Assembly: GCA_003151655.1 (NCBI GenBank)
Contig: PLYB01000222.1
Coordinates: forward strand, 1-9,636
From: Gallionellaceae bacterium
Lineage (GTDB): Bacteria; Pseudomonadota; Gammaproteobacteria; Burkholderiales; Gallionellaceae
Reading direction: 5' to 3'
Length of the DNA stretch: 9,636 bases
Shown here: piece by piece, positions 1 to 5,738 of the stretch
Position numbering within the stretch: the stretch's first letter is position 1
How the letters are laid out: every line of letters begins with the position of its first letter
Made by a program: the position numbers and the translations under genes
Notes under the pieces: generated by a model
Seen by the model: the letters and a program-made list of their open reading frames with translations, nothing else
Told to the model about the DNA's origin: nothing
Database searches by the model: none

Positions 1-1
1 T

Positions 2-1285
2 AATAAAGGTGTCATAACTGAAACCACAACACCTAAGACCATTGTGGTGACACTACCGTCGGGAACCGCTGTAACGGCACTGAAAGCTTCTTTCACAACA
101 ACTGCGCCAACCGTAAAGATTGGTACAGCGGTGCAAACGAGCGGCACTACGGCAAATAATTTCACCACTGCGCAAACATATGTGGTAACGGCAGCAGACG
201 GCACAACGGCTAGCTACCAAGTATCCATAGTGTTAGCGTCGGGTTCTGTCAAAACCATCACTGCGTTTTCGTTTGTCGGTTATCCCTTATATCCTGGAGT
301 GATCACTGAATCATCCAAGACCATAGTGGTGAGGGTGCCGCTGTTAACAAACATTACCGCCTTGACCACGAATTTCACGAGTGCGGCACCAAGCGTGAAA
401 ATCGGTTCGGTAGTTCAGACCAGCGGTGGCGCACCGACGAATGACTTCACCAGTCCGGTCGCCTACCTCGTAACTGCGTCGGATACCACTTCGGCTACCT
501 ATACCGTCACTGTATCCTTGGGTGCACCAGTACCACCTACTCTGGGTGAGGCTGGCAGGTTCGTGATTCTGGCTTCCGCAGGAATCACCGGCGGTGCTGG
601 CAGTACCGTTAGCAATGGCGATATCGGCATAACGCCTGCAGCACGTTCTTTCATAACAGGCTTTACCGCAAGTGGTGCCGCCGGAGACTACACTCAACTG
701 ACAGGCTCAACGTGGTCGGGTATGCTGTCAACGTCATATGCCCCTGATGATGCCAACCCTGCGCCATTCCCTTATCCGTTGAAATTTGCTTCGCCACATG
801 CAGTATGGGCAACTTCGGCGGCAATGCTAACTCAGTCCAGCACCGATGAGACCACCGCAGGTACCTTTCTGGCAGCAGATCCCAATCCGGGTATAGCAAC
901 TACGGTTTGTCCAACTGAATTGGGTACTCTGACACTCATTCCCGGTGTCTACAAGACCGCATCCAACGTTGGCATAACAACAGGCACGCTCAATCTCGAT
1001 GCACAGGGTAATCCGAATGCCATCTGGATATTTAATATAAGCGGCACTCTCACCGTAGGCGCAGCCCCAAACGGGAACATCGCCTTCGTTGGCGGCATCG
1101 GATCGGCCAAGAACGTCTATTGGAGAGTGGCTGGCAATACGGCTATTGCCGCGAACTCGACTTTCATTGGAAATATATTCGATTCTGCAACCATAGCGGT
1201 AGGTACCGGTGCCAACATAACCGGCAGCTTGTTTGCGGCAGCCGGAAGCGTGACCTTGCTCTCCAACGTTGTTACCAAGCCGTAA
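2..1285 (+). CDS. DUF3494 (ice-binding-like) surface protein with DUF5018-like repeats, 5'-truncated by window edge
   Basis: The reading frame is open from base 2 to the TAA at 1285 (427 codons visible). The N-terminus and any signal peptide lie outside the window; GTG 44 is internal to a repeat and is not the start. Residues 1-80 and 83-173 are two copies of one beta-sandwich repeat with shared landmarks (GVITE..KTIVV, T.LTALxxxFT, APxVKIGxxVQTSG, NxFT, YxVTAxD), resembling DUF5018-like repeats of bacterial exoproteins. From about residue 181 (LGEAGRFVILASAGIT) to the end is a DUF3494 domain, with GDIGITPAA, LTLIPGVYK, AIWIFNISGTLTVG and the terminal GSLFAAAGSVTLLSNVV. Known DUF3494 proteins fold as a right-handed beta-solenoid; some bind ice, and many have no tested function. 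I infer an exported, surface-anchored or secreted protein. The domain calls are firm; ice binding is unproven. A terminator follows at 1359. Confidence 0.88.
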   Translation, partial: NKGVITETTTPKTIVVTLPSGTAVTALKASFTTTAPTVKIGTAVQTSGTTANNFTTAQTYVVTAADGTTASYQVSIVLASGSVKTITAFSFVGYPLYPGVITESSKTIVVRVPLLTNITALTTNFTSAAPSVKIGSVVQTSGGAPTNDFTSPVAYLVTASDTTSATYTVTVSLGAPVPPTLGEAGRFVILASAGITGGAGSTVSNGDIGITPAARSFITGFTASGAAGDYTQLTGSTWSGMLSTSYAPDDANPAPFPYPLKFASPHAVWATSAAMLTQSSTDETTAGTFLAADPNPGIATTVCPTELGTLTLIPGVYKTASNVGITTGTLNLDAQGNPNAIWIFNISGTLTVGAAPNGNIAFVGGIGSAKNVYWRVAGNTAIAANSTFIGNIFDSATIAVGTGANITGSLFAAAGSVTLLSNVVTKP

Positions 1286-1358
1286 GACATGCAGTGATTA
1301 ATGGGAATCTAAAGTTCCACACTTGATATTCCCGTTGGATGTAAAGCAGTAAATAAAT

Positions 1359-1380
1359 GGCCGTCGCAAGACGGCCTTTT
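1359..1380 (+). terminator. Rho-independent terminator of the left DUF3494 gene
   Basis: A perfect 7-bp stem, GGCCGTC (1359-1365) and GACGGCC (1370-1376), closes a GCAA tetraloop and is followed by TTTT and an AT-rich stretch. It lies 74 bp after the stop codon of the DUF3494 gene and before the IS remnant. Its stem recurs in the terminator of the opposing DUF3494 gene at 3021-3048. Confidence 0.85.
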
Positions 1381-1502
1381 ATATTTCATCACGCAGATCC
1401 AGCCAACTTGTTAATCAACCTTTTTTCACTAGTGTCCGGTTTAATTGGGTAGTGTCGGCGGCAACATCAATATAGACAAGGGTTTCACGCGATTCATGGG
1501 TG

Positions 1503-1522
1503 TCCACGATTTGAATCGTGGA
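1503..1522 (+). promoter_or_regulatory. Hairpin in IS4 leader
   Basis: TCCACGATT pairs with AATCGTGGA across a 2-nt centre, 46 bp upstream of the transposase ATG. Stem-loops in IS leaders are known to reduce translation from read-through transcripts; that role is an inference here. Confidence 0.35.
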
Positions 1523-1568
1523 TTGAGCATTTGCGATCATTCCGGGTTTAAAAAAATTGGGGTGACGT

Positions 1569-2665
1569 ATGAACGTGGGCAAAACGCTGTTTGCGCAAGT
1601 CATGGAGTACGTGCCGTGGAAGACATTCGGTCGCATCATCGACCGCCACGGCGGCGATTCTGGAGTGCGCACCTTGGGTTGCGCCGACTTGTTTCGCGTG
1701 ATGGCTTTCTCGCAATTGACATGGCGCGAGCCTTTGCGCGACATCGAATCCTGTCTGACCGCCAACCAAAGCAAGCTGTTCCATATGGGCTTGAGCGGCG
1801 TACCTGCCAGATCCACGCTCTCGGACGCACTGAATCAGCGGGATTGGCACATTTATCACGCGTTGGCCATGCGCCTGATCTTGCGAGCTCGCGATCTTTA
1901 CGCCAAGGAATCGACGGGGCTGGGACTCGATGCGGCGGTTTACGCGCTGGACTCCACTACCATCGACCTGTGCTTGAGCCTGTTCGACTGGGCCCCGTTT
2001 CGCACCACCAAGGCGGCGGTAAAGATGCACACGCTGTTGGATTTGCGCGGGGCGATTCCGGCTTTCATTCACATCAGCGACGGCAAGATGGGAGAGGTCA
2101 ATGTGTTCGACATCTTGGTTCCCTAAGCAGGCAGCTTTTACATCATGGATCGGGGCTTCACCGATTTCGCTCGCTGGTTCACTTTGCATCAAGCACAGGC
2201 GTTCTTCGTGATTCGTGGCAAATCCAATCTACTCTGCCGTCGCGTTTACTCGCGCTCAGTGGACAAAGCCATGGGTCTGCGTTGCGATCAGACCATTGCG
2301 TTGACCGCTCCGAAGGCTTGCAAGGACTACCCGCGACACCTGCGACTACGATGCCGAACACGACAGGCATCCGGTCTTCCTGACCAACAATTTCGATTTG
2401 CCTGCACTGACTATCGCTCAGCTATATCGCGGCCGCTGGCAGGTCGAGCTGCTCTTCAAGTGGATCAAACAGCATCTCATTCCATTTCTACTTCAAAAGA
2501 GAAATCATACAAGGTCGGGTTTCACCCAAAGGGTGCAAGAACCCCTGCGGGGTAACCCGACACTGGTGATGTCGGGATGAATCCCGACCTACAAAATGCG
2601 CTATTGAAGTGGCAATGGAATCAGAATCAAGAAGTTTTACAGCACAACCGAATCTATTCAACTAA
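1569..2665 (+). pseudogene. IS4-family transposase (N-terminal DUF4372, DDE domain), multiply broken
   Basis: The ATG at 1569 follows a GGGGTG ribosome-binding-like site and opens a DUF4372-type N-terminus (MNVGKTLFAQVMEYVPW, CADLFRVMAFSQLTWREPLRDIE). The DDE catalytic core is recognisable in pieces: first Asp in YALDSTTID (near 1950), second Asp in MDRGF (2145) and the Y(2)R(3)E(6)K signature in YRGRWQVELLFKWIKQ (near 2425-2472). Three lesions kill it. A TAA at 2124-2126 stands where the frame continues straight through as VP-stop-AGSFYIMDRG, consistent with a single GAA-to-TAA change. A frameshift near 2335-2352 moves the remainder into another frame. Homology stops after KQHL (2478), where about 30 bp of unrecognised sequence and a REP-like element take over. 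The codons at 2615-2665 (ending QPNLFN, TAA) may be the original C-terminal tail, but this is weak. Confidence 0.9.
2512..2590. repeat. REP/BIME-like palindromic doublet inside the transposase remnant
   Basis: The element is bounded by AGGTCGGG (2512-2519) and CCCGACCT (2583-2590). It contains two hairpins: GTCGGGTT (2514-2521) pairing with AACCCGAC (2554-2561), with nested CACCC/GGGTG and CCCC/GGGG stems inside, and a tight one of GTCGGGAT and ATCCCGAC (2571-2588). The arm sequence is shared with the palindromes at 2828-2906 and 5701-5726. It occupies the place where the transposase C-terminal coding sequence should be. Confidence 0.75.
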
Positions 2666-2689
2666 ATGTACGGACATTAATGAAATTGC

Positions 2690-2787
2690 TTAAGGAAACA
2701 TCCGAAAGCAATGGTTCGATACACCCAGAGGGTGCAAGAACCTCTTGGAGGGTGCACCACGAACGGATTCAATCTGCGTTTCCTTAA
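2690..2787. repeat. 98-bp candidate palindromic element with TTAAGGAAAC ends
   Basis: TTAAGGAAAC (2690-2699) and its exact complement GTTTCCTTAA (2778-2787) bound a segment with further inner complementary pairs, ATCCG/CGGAT (2700-2704, 2764-2768) and GGTGCA/TGCACC (2731-2736, 2753-2758). The centre carries GGGTGCAAGAACC (2730-2742), also present at 2531-2543 in the neighbouring REP-like doublet. It could be a decayed miniature element or a variant of the REP family. Confidence 0.4.
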
Positions 2788-2804
2788 TCCCTGTGGGTTC
2801 AATT

Positions 2805-2830
2805 CCCCGCCGCTGGCGGCGTAGTGTTTT
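2805..2830. repeat. Hairpin repeat, copy 1 (CCCCG..GTGTTTT)
   Basis: A short GC-rich hairpin (CGCCG/CGGCG around a 4-nt loop) is followed by GTGTTTT. It matches 20 of 26 positions of a second copy at 2922-2947, in the same orientation, on the other side of the large palindrome. The T-run makes it terminator-like, but no coding gene upstream needs it. Confidence 0.45.
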
Positions 2831-2906
2831 TCGTAGGTCGGGTTTCAACCCGACGGTGTTAGCGAAGCGAAGAAAAAACGTCGGGTTGAAACCCGACCTA
2901 CGAAAA
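2828..2906. repeat. REP/BIME-like palindrome with perfect 28-bp inverted repeats
   Basis: The left arm (2828-2855) and right arm (2879-2906) are perfect reverse complements over 28 bp, separated by a 23-bp spacer. Each arm also folds on itself (GTCGGGTT with AACCCGAC), so the unit is two REP-type hairpins in inverted orientation. Such units are typically dispersed in many intergenic copies and are mobilised by RAYT (Y1) transposases encoded elsewhere; no RAYT is seen in this window. It may also shed or stop transcripts between the convergent genes. Confidence 0.85.
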
Positions 2907-2921
2907 TCCTGCTACCAAATA

Positions 2922-2947
2922 CCCCGTAGCTTGCTGCGGGGTGTTTT
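2922..2947. repeat. Hairpin repeat, copy 2 (CCCCG..GTGTTTT)
   Basis: CCCCGTAGC and GCTGCGGGG form a stem with a T-G wobble, followed by GTGTTTT. It is the diverged direct repeat of 2805-2830 and, like it, resembles a factor-independent terminator in form. Confidence 0.45.
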
Positions 2948-3019
2948 AATGAAAAAGTAGGGGCTGCGCGAGGGTTTATTCGGTTCTTGGAAGCCGTGGG
3001 CTGTTCCTCATGGCAATCG

Positions 3020-3050
3020 AAAAATGGCCGTCTCGCGACGGCCATTTTTT
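3020..3050 (-). terminator. Bidirectional terminator of the minus-strand DUF3494 lipoprotein gene
   Basis: A perfect 12-bp stem, 3021-3032 with 3037-3048, closes a TCGC loop. Read on the minus strand it ends in a run of five T; read on the plus strand it ends in six T, so it can work both ways. It starts 22 bp beyond the stop codon of the minus-strand gene. Its core (GGCCGTC/GACGGCC) is the same as that of the terminator at 1359-1380. Confidence 0.9.
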
Positions 3051-3071
3051 ATTACATCAAAGCTGCATGTT

Positions 3072-5141
3072 TTATGGAGCCGGTTGCGTAACCGCATTGC
3101 TATCTAAAGTAACTGCAGTCTGCGCTAATAGTCTGCCGTTTCCGGTTGCGCCGGTATTCAACGTAATCGCTTTGGCAGTCAGTATCACGCCCTCAAAGTG
3201 TGCCGTTGTTCCAAGCACCGCACCAGCACCACCGGCGACCTGCCAGAAGATGTTCTTGGGTAGAGCGCCCCCTGCTAGTACCATACGTGCACCACTCGCC
3301 ATGGTGAGATCTCCCGATATCTGGAAGATCCAGACATCATTGGGGCCGCCGTTGAGCGTGACATTCGTACTTATCAATACCCCGGTACCCCATTTGTAGA
3401 GACCAGGGACAAGTGTCAGCCCGCTGATATCCCCGGCACCCAGTTCAGTTTGATCGGGAAGGGTTCTTCCGGCCGCATCGGTGTACGCAATCATTATGTC
3501 ACTCACAGCAGTAGTCATGTTTGCAGGGGTAGGAACCGCATAGTTGGCTGCGTAGAGCTTTCCTGTGACCAAAGATGAGGTTGAAAATACATTCGTGGAG
3601 TCCGCAATCAATGAAAATCCAGTTAGATAGGTTGCGGCGACCGGACTCACTCCAACATCACCAGTGATGGCGGTCGTTCCAGTGGTTGACACCCCTGTTT
3701 CCGCCAGAATTGCAAAATTGCCAGCGGTTCCAAGGTTAACCGGTGCCGGGCCTTTCGCTACCGTTACACCTGTGGTAAAGCTCCACGTTTTAGTGACCGC
3801 CAAGGCATTGCCAGCCAAATCCTTGACCCCGGTAGTAATCGTGGCTGTATACACGGTGCTGGCCACAAGATTGCTGGTCGGTGAAAAGGTCGCCGTTGTG
3901 CCGACGTAAGTCACCGCACCCGGAACGACCGTGGTTGCTTGCTTTAAAGTAAAGGTCGTAGTGGTAAACGTTGCAACATCCATGACCTTGCTAAAGGTGG
4001 CATTGACGGTGCTATTCAATGCCACACCCGTGGCAACATCAAGGGGGGCTGTGGAGCTCACGGTAGGTGGAGTGGTGTCTAGCGTTGCTCCTGTGGTAAA
4101 GCTCCAGGTCTTAGTGGCAGCCAACACATTGCCAGCCAAATCCTTAACGCCGGTGGTAATCGTGGCTGTATACACGGTGCTGGCTGTTAGATTGCTGGTC
4201 GGTGTAAAGGTCGCCGTTCTGCCGACGTAGCTCACCGTGCCTGCAACAGGCGTGGTTCCTTGCATTAAGCTAAATGTCGCGGAGGTGATCGTTAAGGGAT
4301 TCATGACCTTGCTAAAGGTGGCATTGACGCTCGCGTTGATCGCTACACCGGTGAGTGCGCTTGCAGGAACCGTGGAAAGCACAGTGGGTGGTGTGGTATC
4401 TACCGTTGCGCCCGTGGTAAAGCTCCATGAGTAGTTACTTGCCAACGCATTGCTGGACAGATTCTTGACCCCGGTAGTAAGCGTGGCCGTATAAGCGGTG
4501 CTGGCCACAAGATTACTGGTCGGATGGAAGGTCGCCGTTGTGCCGACGTAGCTCACTGTACCTGCAACAGGCGTGGTTCCTTGCATTAAGGTAAAAGTCG
4601 CGGAGGTGATCGTTAGAGGATCCATAGCCTCGCTAAAGGTAGCGGCGACACTCGCGTTGAGCGCTATGCCAACAGCCGCATTCGCAGGGATGACAGAACT
4701 GACAGTGGGCACGGTGATGTCTGCCGTTGTACCGGTGGTAAAGCTCCATGTTTTAGTGATAGCCAATGCATTGCCAGCCAGATCCTTGACCCCGGTGGTA
4801 AGCGTAGCCGTGTAAACGGTGCTGGCCACAAGATTGCTGGTGGGATAAAAAGCCGCAGTCGTACCCGAGCTGCGCACTGAGCCCGGAACAGATGTGGCTC
4901 CTTGCATTAAGCTAAAAGTCGCGGAAGTGATCGTTAAAGGATCCATCGCTTCGCTAAAGGTGGCGTTGATGCTCGCGTTGAGCGCTACACCGATGGACGC
5001 ACTCGCAGGAACCGTGAAAAGCACAGTGGGGACTGCTTGACTTACCCCACTACCACCACCATTACATCCGGCCACAAAAAATACCAGCAGTAACGTCATG
5101 AACCACCTTACAGGTAGCGTAATACTCTCGAATACATTCAT
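3072..5141 (-). CDS. Lipoprotein with four SbsA-type Ig-like (Big_5) repeats and a C-terminal DUF3494 domain
   Basis: The chosen start is ATG at 5141, giving 689 aa. It has GGAG 7 nt upstream and begins directly with a lipoprotein signal (basic R12, hydrophobic 14-24, lipobox VAGC with Cys26, then a Gly/Ser tether). The frame extends upstream to 5231, but that adds 30 residues that would bury the signal. Four Ig-like repeats of the SbsA/Big_5 type occupy about residues 36-458 with a strict 107-residue period (WSFTTG at W132, W239, W346, W453); each has ALNASVNATFS, PTSNLVASTVYTATLTTGVKDLAGN and WSFTTG. Residues 464-689 are a DUF3494 domain (NLGTAGNFAILAETGVS, ITGDVGVSP, LTLVPGLYKW, VWIFQISGDLTM, GRLLAQTAVTLDSNAVT). 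I infer an outer-membrane lipid-anchored, stalked surface protein. The DUF3494 head could be adhesive or ice-binding; the sequence does not settle which. Confidence 0.93.
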   Translation of the reverse strand: MNVFESITLPVRWFMTLLLVFFVAGCNGGGSGVSQAVPTVLFTVPASASIGVALNASINATFSEAMDPLTITSATFSLMQGATSVPGSVRSSGTTAAFYPTSNLVASTVYTATLTTGVKDLAGNALAITKTWSFTTGTTADITVPTVSSVIPANAAVGIALNASVAATFSEAMDPLTITSATFTLMQGTTPVAGTVSYVGTTATFHPTSNLVASTAYTATLTTGVKNLSSNALASNYSWSFTTGATVDTTPPTVLSTVPASALTGVAINASVNATFSKVMNPLTITSATFSLMQGTTPVAGTVSYVGRTATFTPTSNLTASTVYTATITTGVKDLAGNVLAATKTWSFTTGATLDTTPPTVSSTAPLDVATGVALNSTVNATFSKVMDVATFTTTTFTLKQATTVVPGAVTYVGTTATFSPTSNLVASTVYTATITTGVKDLAGNALAVTKTWSFTTGVTVAKGPAPVNLGTAGNFAILAETGVSTTGTTAITGDVGVSPVAATYLTGFSLIADSTNVFSTSSLVTGKLYAANYAVPTPANMTTAVSDIMIAYTDAAGRTLPDQTELGAGDISGLTLVPGLYKWGTGVLISTNVTLNGGPNDVWIFQISGDLTMASGARMVLAGGALPKNIFWQVAGGAGAVLGTTAHFEGVILTAKAITLNTGATGNGRLLAQTAVTLDSNAVTQPAP
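3742..5031 (-). repeat. Four tandem 321-bp coding repeats (Ig-like domains)
   Basis: The anchor GCTCC (complement of the WSF codons) recurs at 3780, 4101, 4422 and 4743, exactly 321 bp apart. The copies are a mosaic: the first two share FSEAMDPLTITSATF and LTTGV, the last two share FSKVM and ITTGV, while the second and third share MQGTTPVAGTVSYVG. This suggests duplication with later exchange between copies. Confidence 0.9.
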
Positions 5142-5148
5142 TTTGTCT

Positions 5149-5152
5149 CTCC
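5149..5152 (-). promoter_or_regulatory. Ribosome binding site deciding the lipoprotein start
   Basis: GGAG on the minus strand, followed by the 7-nt spacer AGACAAA and the ATG at 5141. This spacing supports the internal Met that opens the lipoprotein signal over the longer upstream frame. An inverted repeat CATTGC/GCAATG lies further upstream at 5173-5192; it could be an operator, but nothing else supports that. Confidence 0.7.
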
Positions 5153-5231
5153 GTAAATAGGATCCAGAAAAGCATTGCACAATCACGCAATGTCTTGCTA
5201 GTGTTTGATCCGGCGCGTTTCTCTGTTGCAC

Positions 5232-5700
5232 GAGCCTCAGTTTTATCTATCCCGATTAAAAAGCGAATTAAGAGAAACCAAGGCAATTCGTCATACCCGG
5301 AGGACAGTAGTTCTTCTGGCTATGTCGCTCTGTGCGCTGGGGGACATAAGAAAATTGGGGAAACACGCTTGCCGATGCGCTAGTGTCTTGGTCGTTGCGC
5401 TAGAAGGTGGCGAAGGTAGACGTTGAGCGTCCACTATGGAGATAGTTTTGAATGTCTGCAATGGCGAGCCTTATCCAATGTGGTATGAGCCTGACGCGAG
5501 GAATTCGAGGTCGGTTGAAGATGTGGGCTGATCATTTCAAGGATGTTAATCCTACAAATGCAGTTAGCCGTTTATATTTCGCTCATATCCTGCATGCCTA
5601 TTGATTCTCGCGGCTTCTTTGCTACTCACCTTCCGGGTGCGTCATTTGGTAGGAGCGGGCAAAAGTTTTTCGGGCGAGAGGAAATTCATTATCGTTTTTA
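5232..5700. other. Intergenic stretch without a convincing gene
   Basis: This stretch separates the lipoprotein gene from the TPR gene; both are on the minus strand. I see no family-like protein on either strand. Two short plus-strand frames near 5195-5426 overlap each other and lack ribosome sites and recognisable content. The stretch should contain the promoter of the lipoprotein gene, but no sigma-70 boxes stand out. A 50-codon small ORF at 5452-5604 is listed separately with low confidence. Confidence 0.5.
5452..5604 (+). CDS. Doubtful small ORF (50 aa)
   Basis: An ATG at 5452, with GGAG 10 nt upstream (5438-5441), opens 50 codons ending in TGA 5604. The C-terminal half (MWADHFKDVNPTNAVSRLYF) is mixed and protein-like, the N-terminal part is basic, and there is no clear membrane segment or signal peptide. 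I recognise no family. It lies alone, opposite in strand to both flanking genes, and may be chance or a decayed fragment. Confidence 0.15.
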   Translation: MSAMASLIQCGMSLTRGIRGRLKMWADHFKDVNPTNAVSRLYFAHILHAY

Positions 5701-5726
5701 GTCGGGTTGCGTTACGCCAACCCGAC
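5701..5726. repeat. REP-like hairpin downstream of the TPR gene
   Basis: GTCGGGTTG (5701-5709) pairs with CAACCCGAC (5718-5726). The arm shares GTCGGGTT/AACCCGAC with the palindromes at 2512-2590 and 2828-2906. It begins 13 nt past the stop codon of the minus-strand TPR gene. On the minus strand it is followed by TAAAAACG rather than a T-run, so it is not a standard terminator, though it could stabilise the mRNA 3' end. Confidence 0.65.
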
Positions 5727-5738
5727 TGACTAAATTAG

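Larger units (their letters stand above)
1427..2682 (+). mobile_element. Degenerate IS4-family insertion sequence remnant
   Basis: The element carries a broken IS4-family transposase. Candidate ends are CACTAGTGTCCG (1427-1438) and, on the other strand, CATTAATGTCCG (complement of 2671-2682), which match at 10 of 12 positions. The leader before the transposase start contains a 9-bp hairpin at 1503-1522. No target-site duplication is visible outside these ends, and about 250 bp of the expected transposase 3' part is missing and replaced by a REP-like palindrome, so the element is old and immobile. The left end is well supported by the intact leader and transposase start; the right end rests on the short repeat match and is less sure. 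Confidence 0.7.

Noticed and set aside
1180..1282. T-G-x-N/T motifs in both DUF3494 domains as proof of ice binding
   Set aside because: A single such turn appears in each (TGAN here, TGAT in the other protein), at a position where DUF3494 proteins are generally conserved; ice-binding faces need an extended flat array that cannot be judged by eye.
2124..2126. Programmed readthrough of the transposase stop
   Set aside because: A further frameshift and loss of the 3' end make the gene non-functional anyway, so simple decay is the better explanation.
1548..2192. Long minus-strand open frame across the transposase
   Set aside because: The plus strand encodes clear DUF4372/DDE sequence here; the antisense frame has no recognisable content or ribosome site.
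2793..2809. tRNA T-arm-like GGGTTCAATTCCCC
   Set aside because: The stem has a mismatch, and no acceptor, D-arm or anticodon arm is found around it; it is probably part of a hairpin repeat.
2745..3045. Short open frames on both strands over the palindromes
   Set aside because: Their codons come from REP arms and terminator stems; the composition is dictated by the repeats.
3664..4815. Series of plus-strand open frames opposite the Ig-like repeats
   Set aside because: They recur with the 321-bp period and are low-complexity Val/Ala-rich shadows of the minus-strand repeats.
5142..5231. Longer start of the lipoprotein gene at 5231
   Set aside because: It would put 30 polar residues before a perfect lipoprotein signal peptide; the ATG at 5141 has a GGAG at 7 nt.
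5701..5726. Rho-independent terminator for the TPR gene
   Set aside because: The hairpin is strong, but the minus strand continues with TAAAAACG instead of a T-run, so it is listed as a REP-like repeat.
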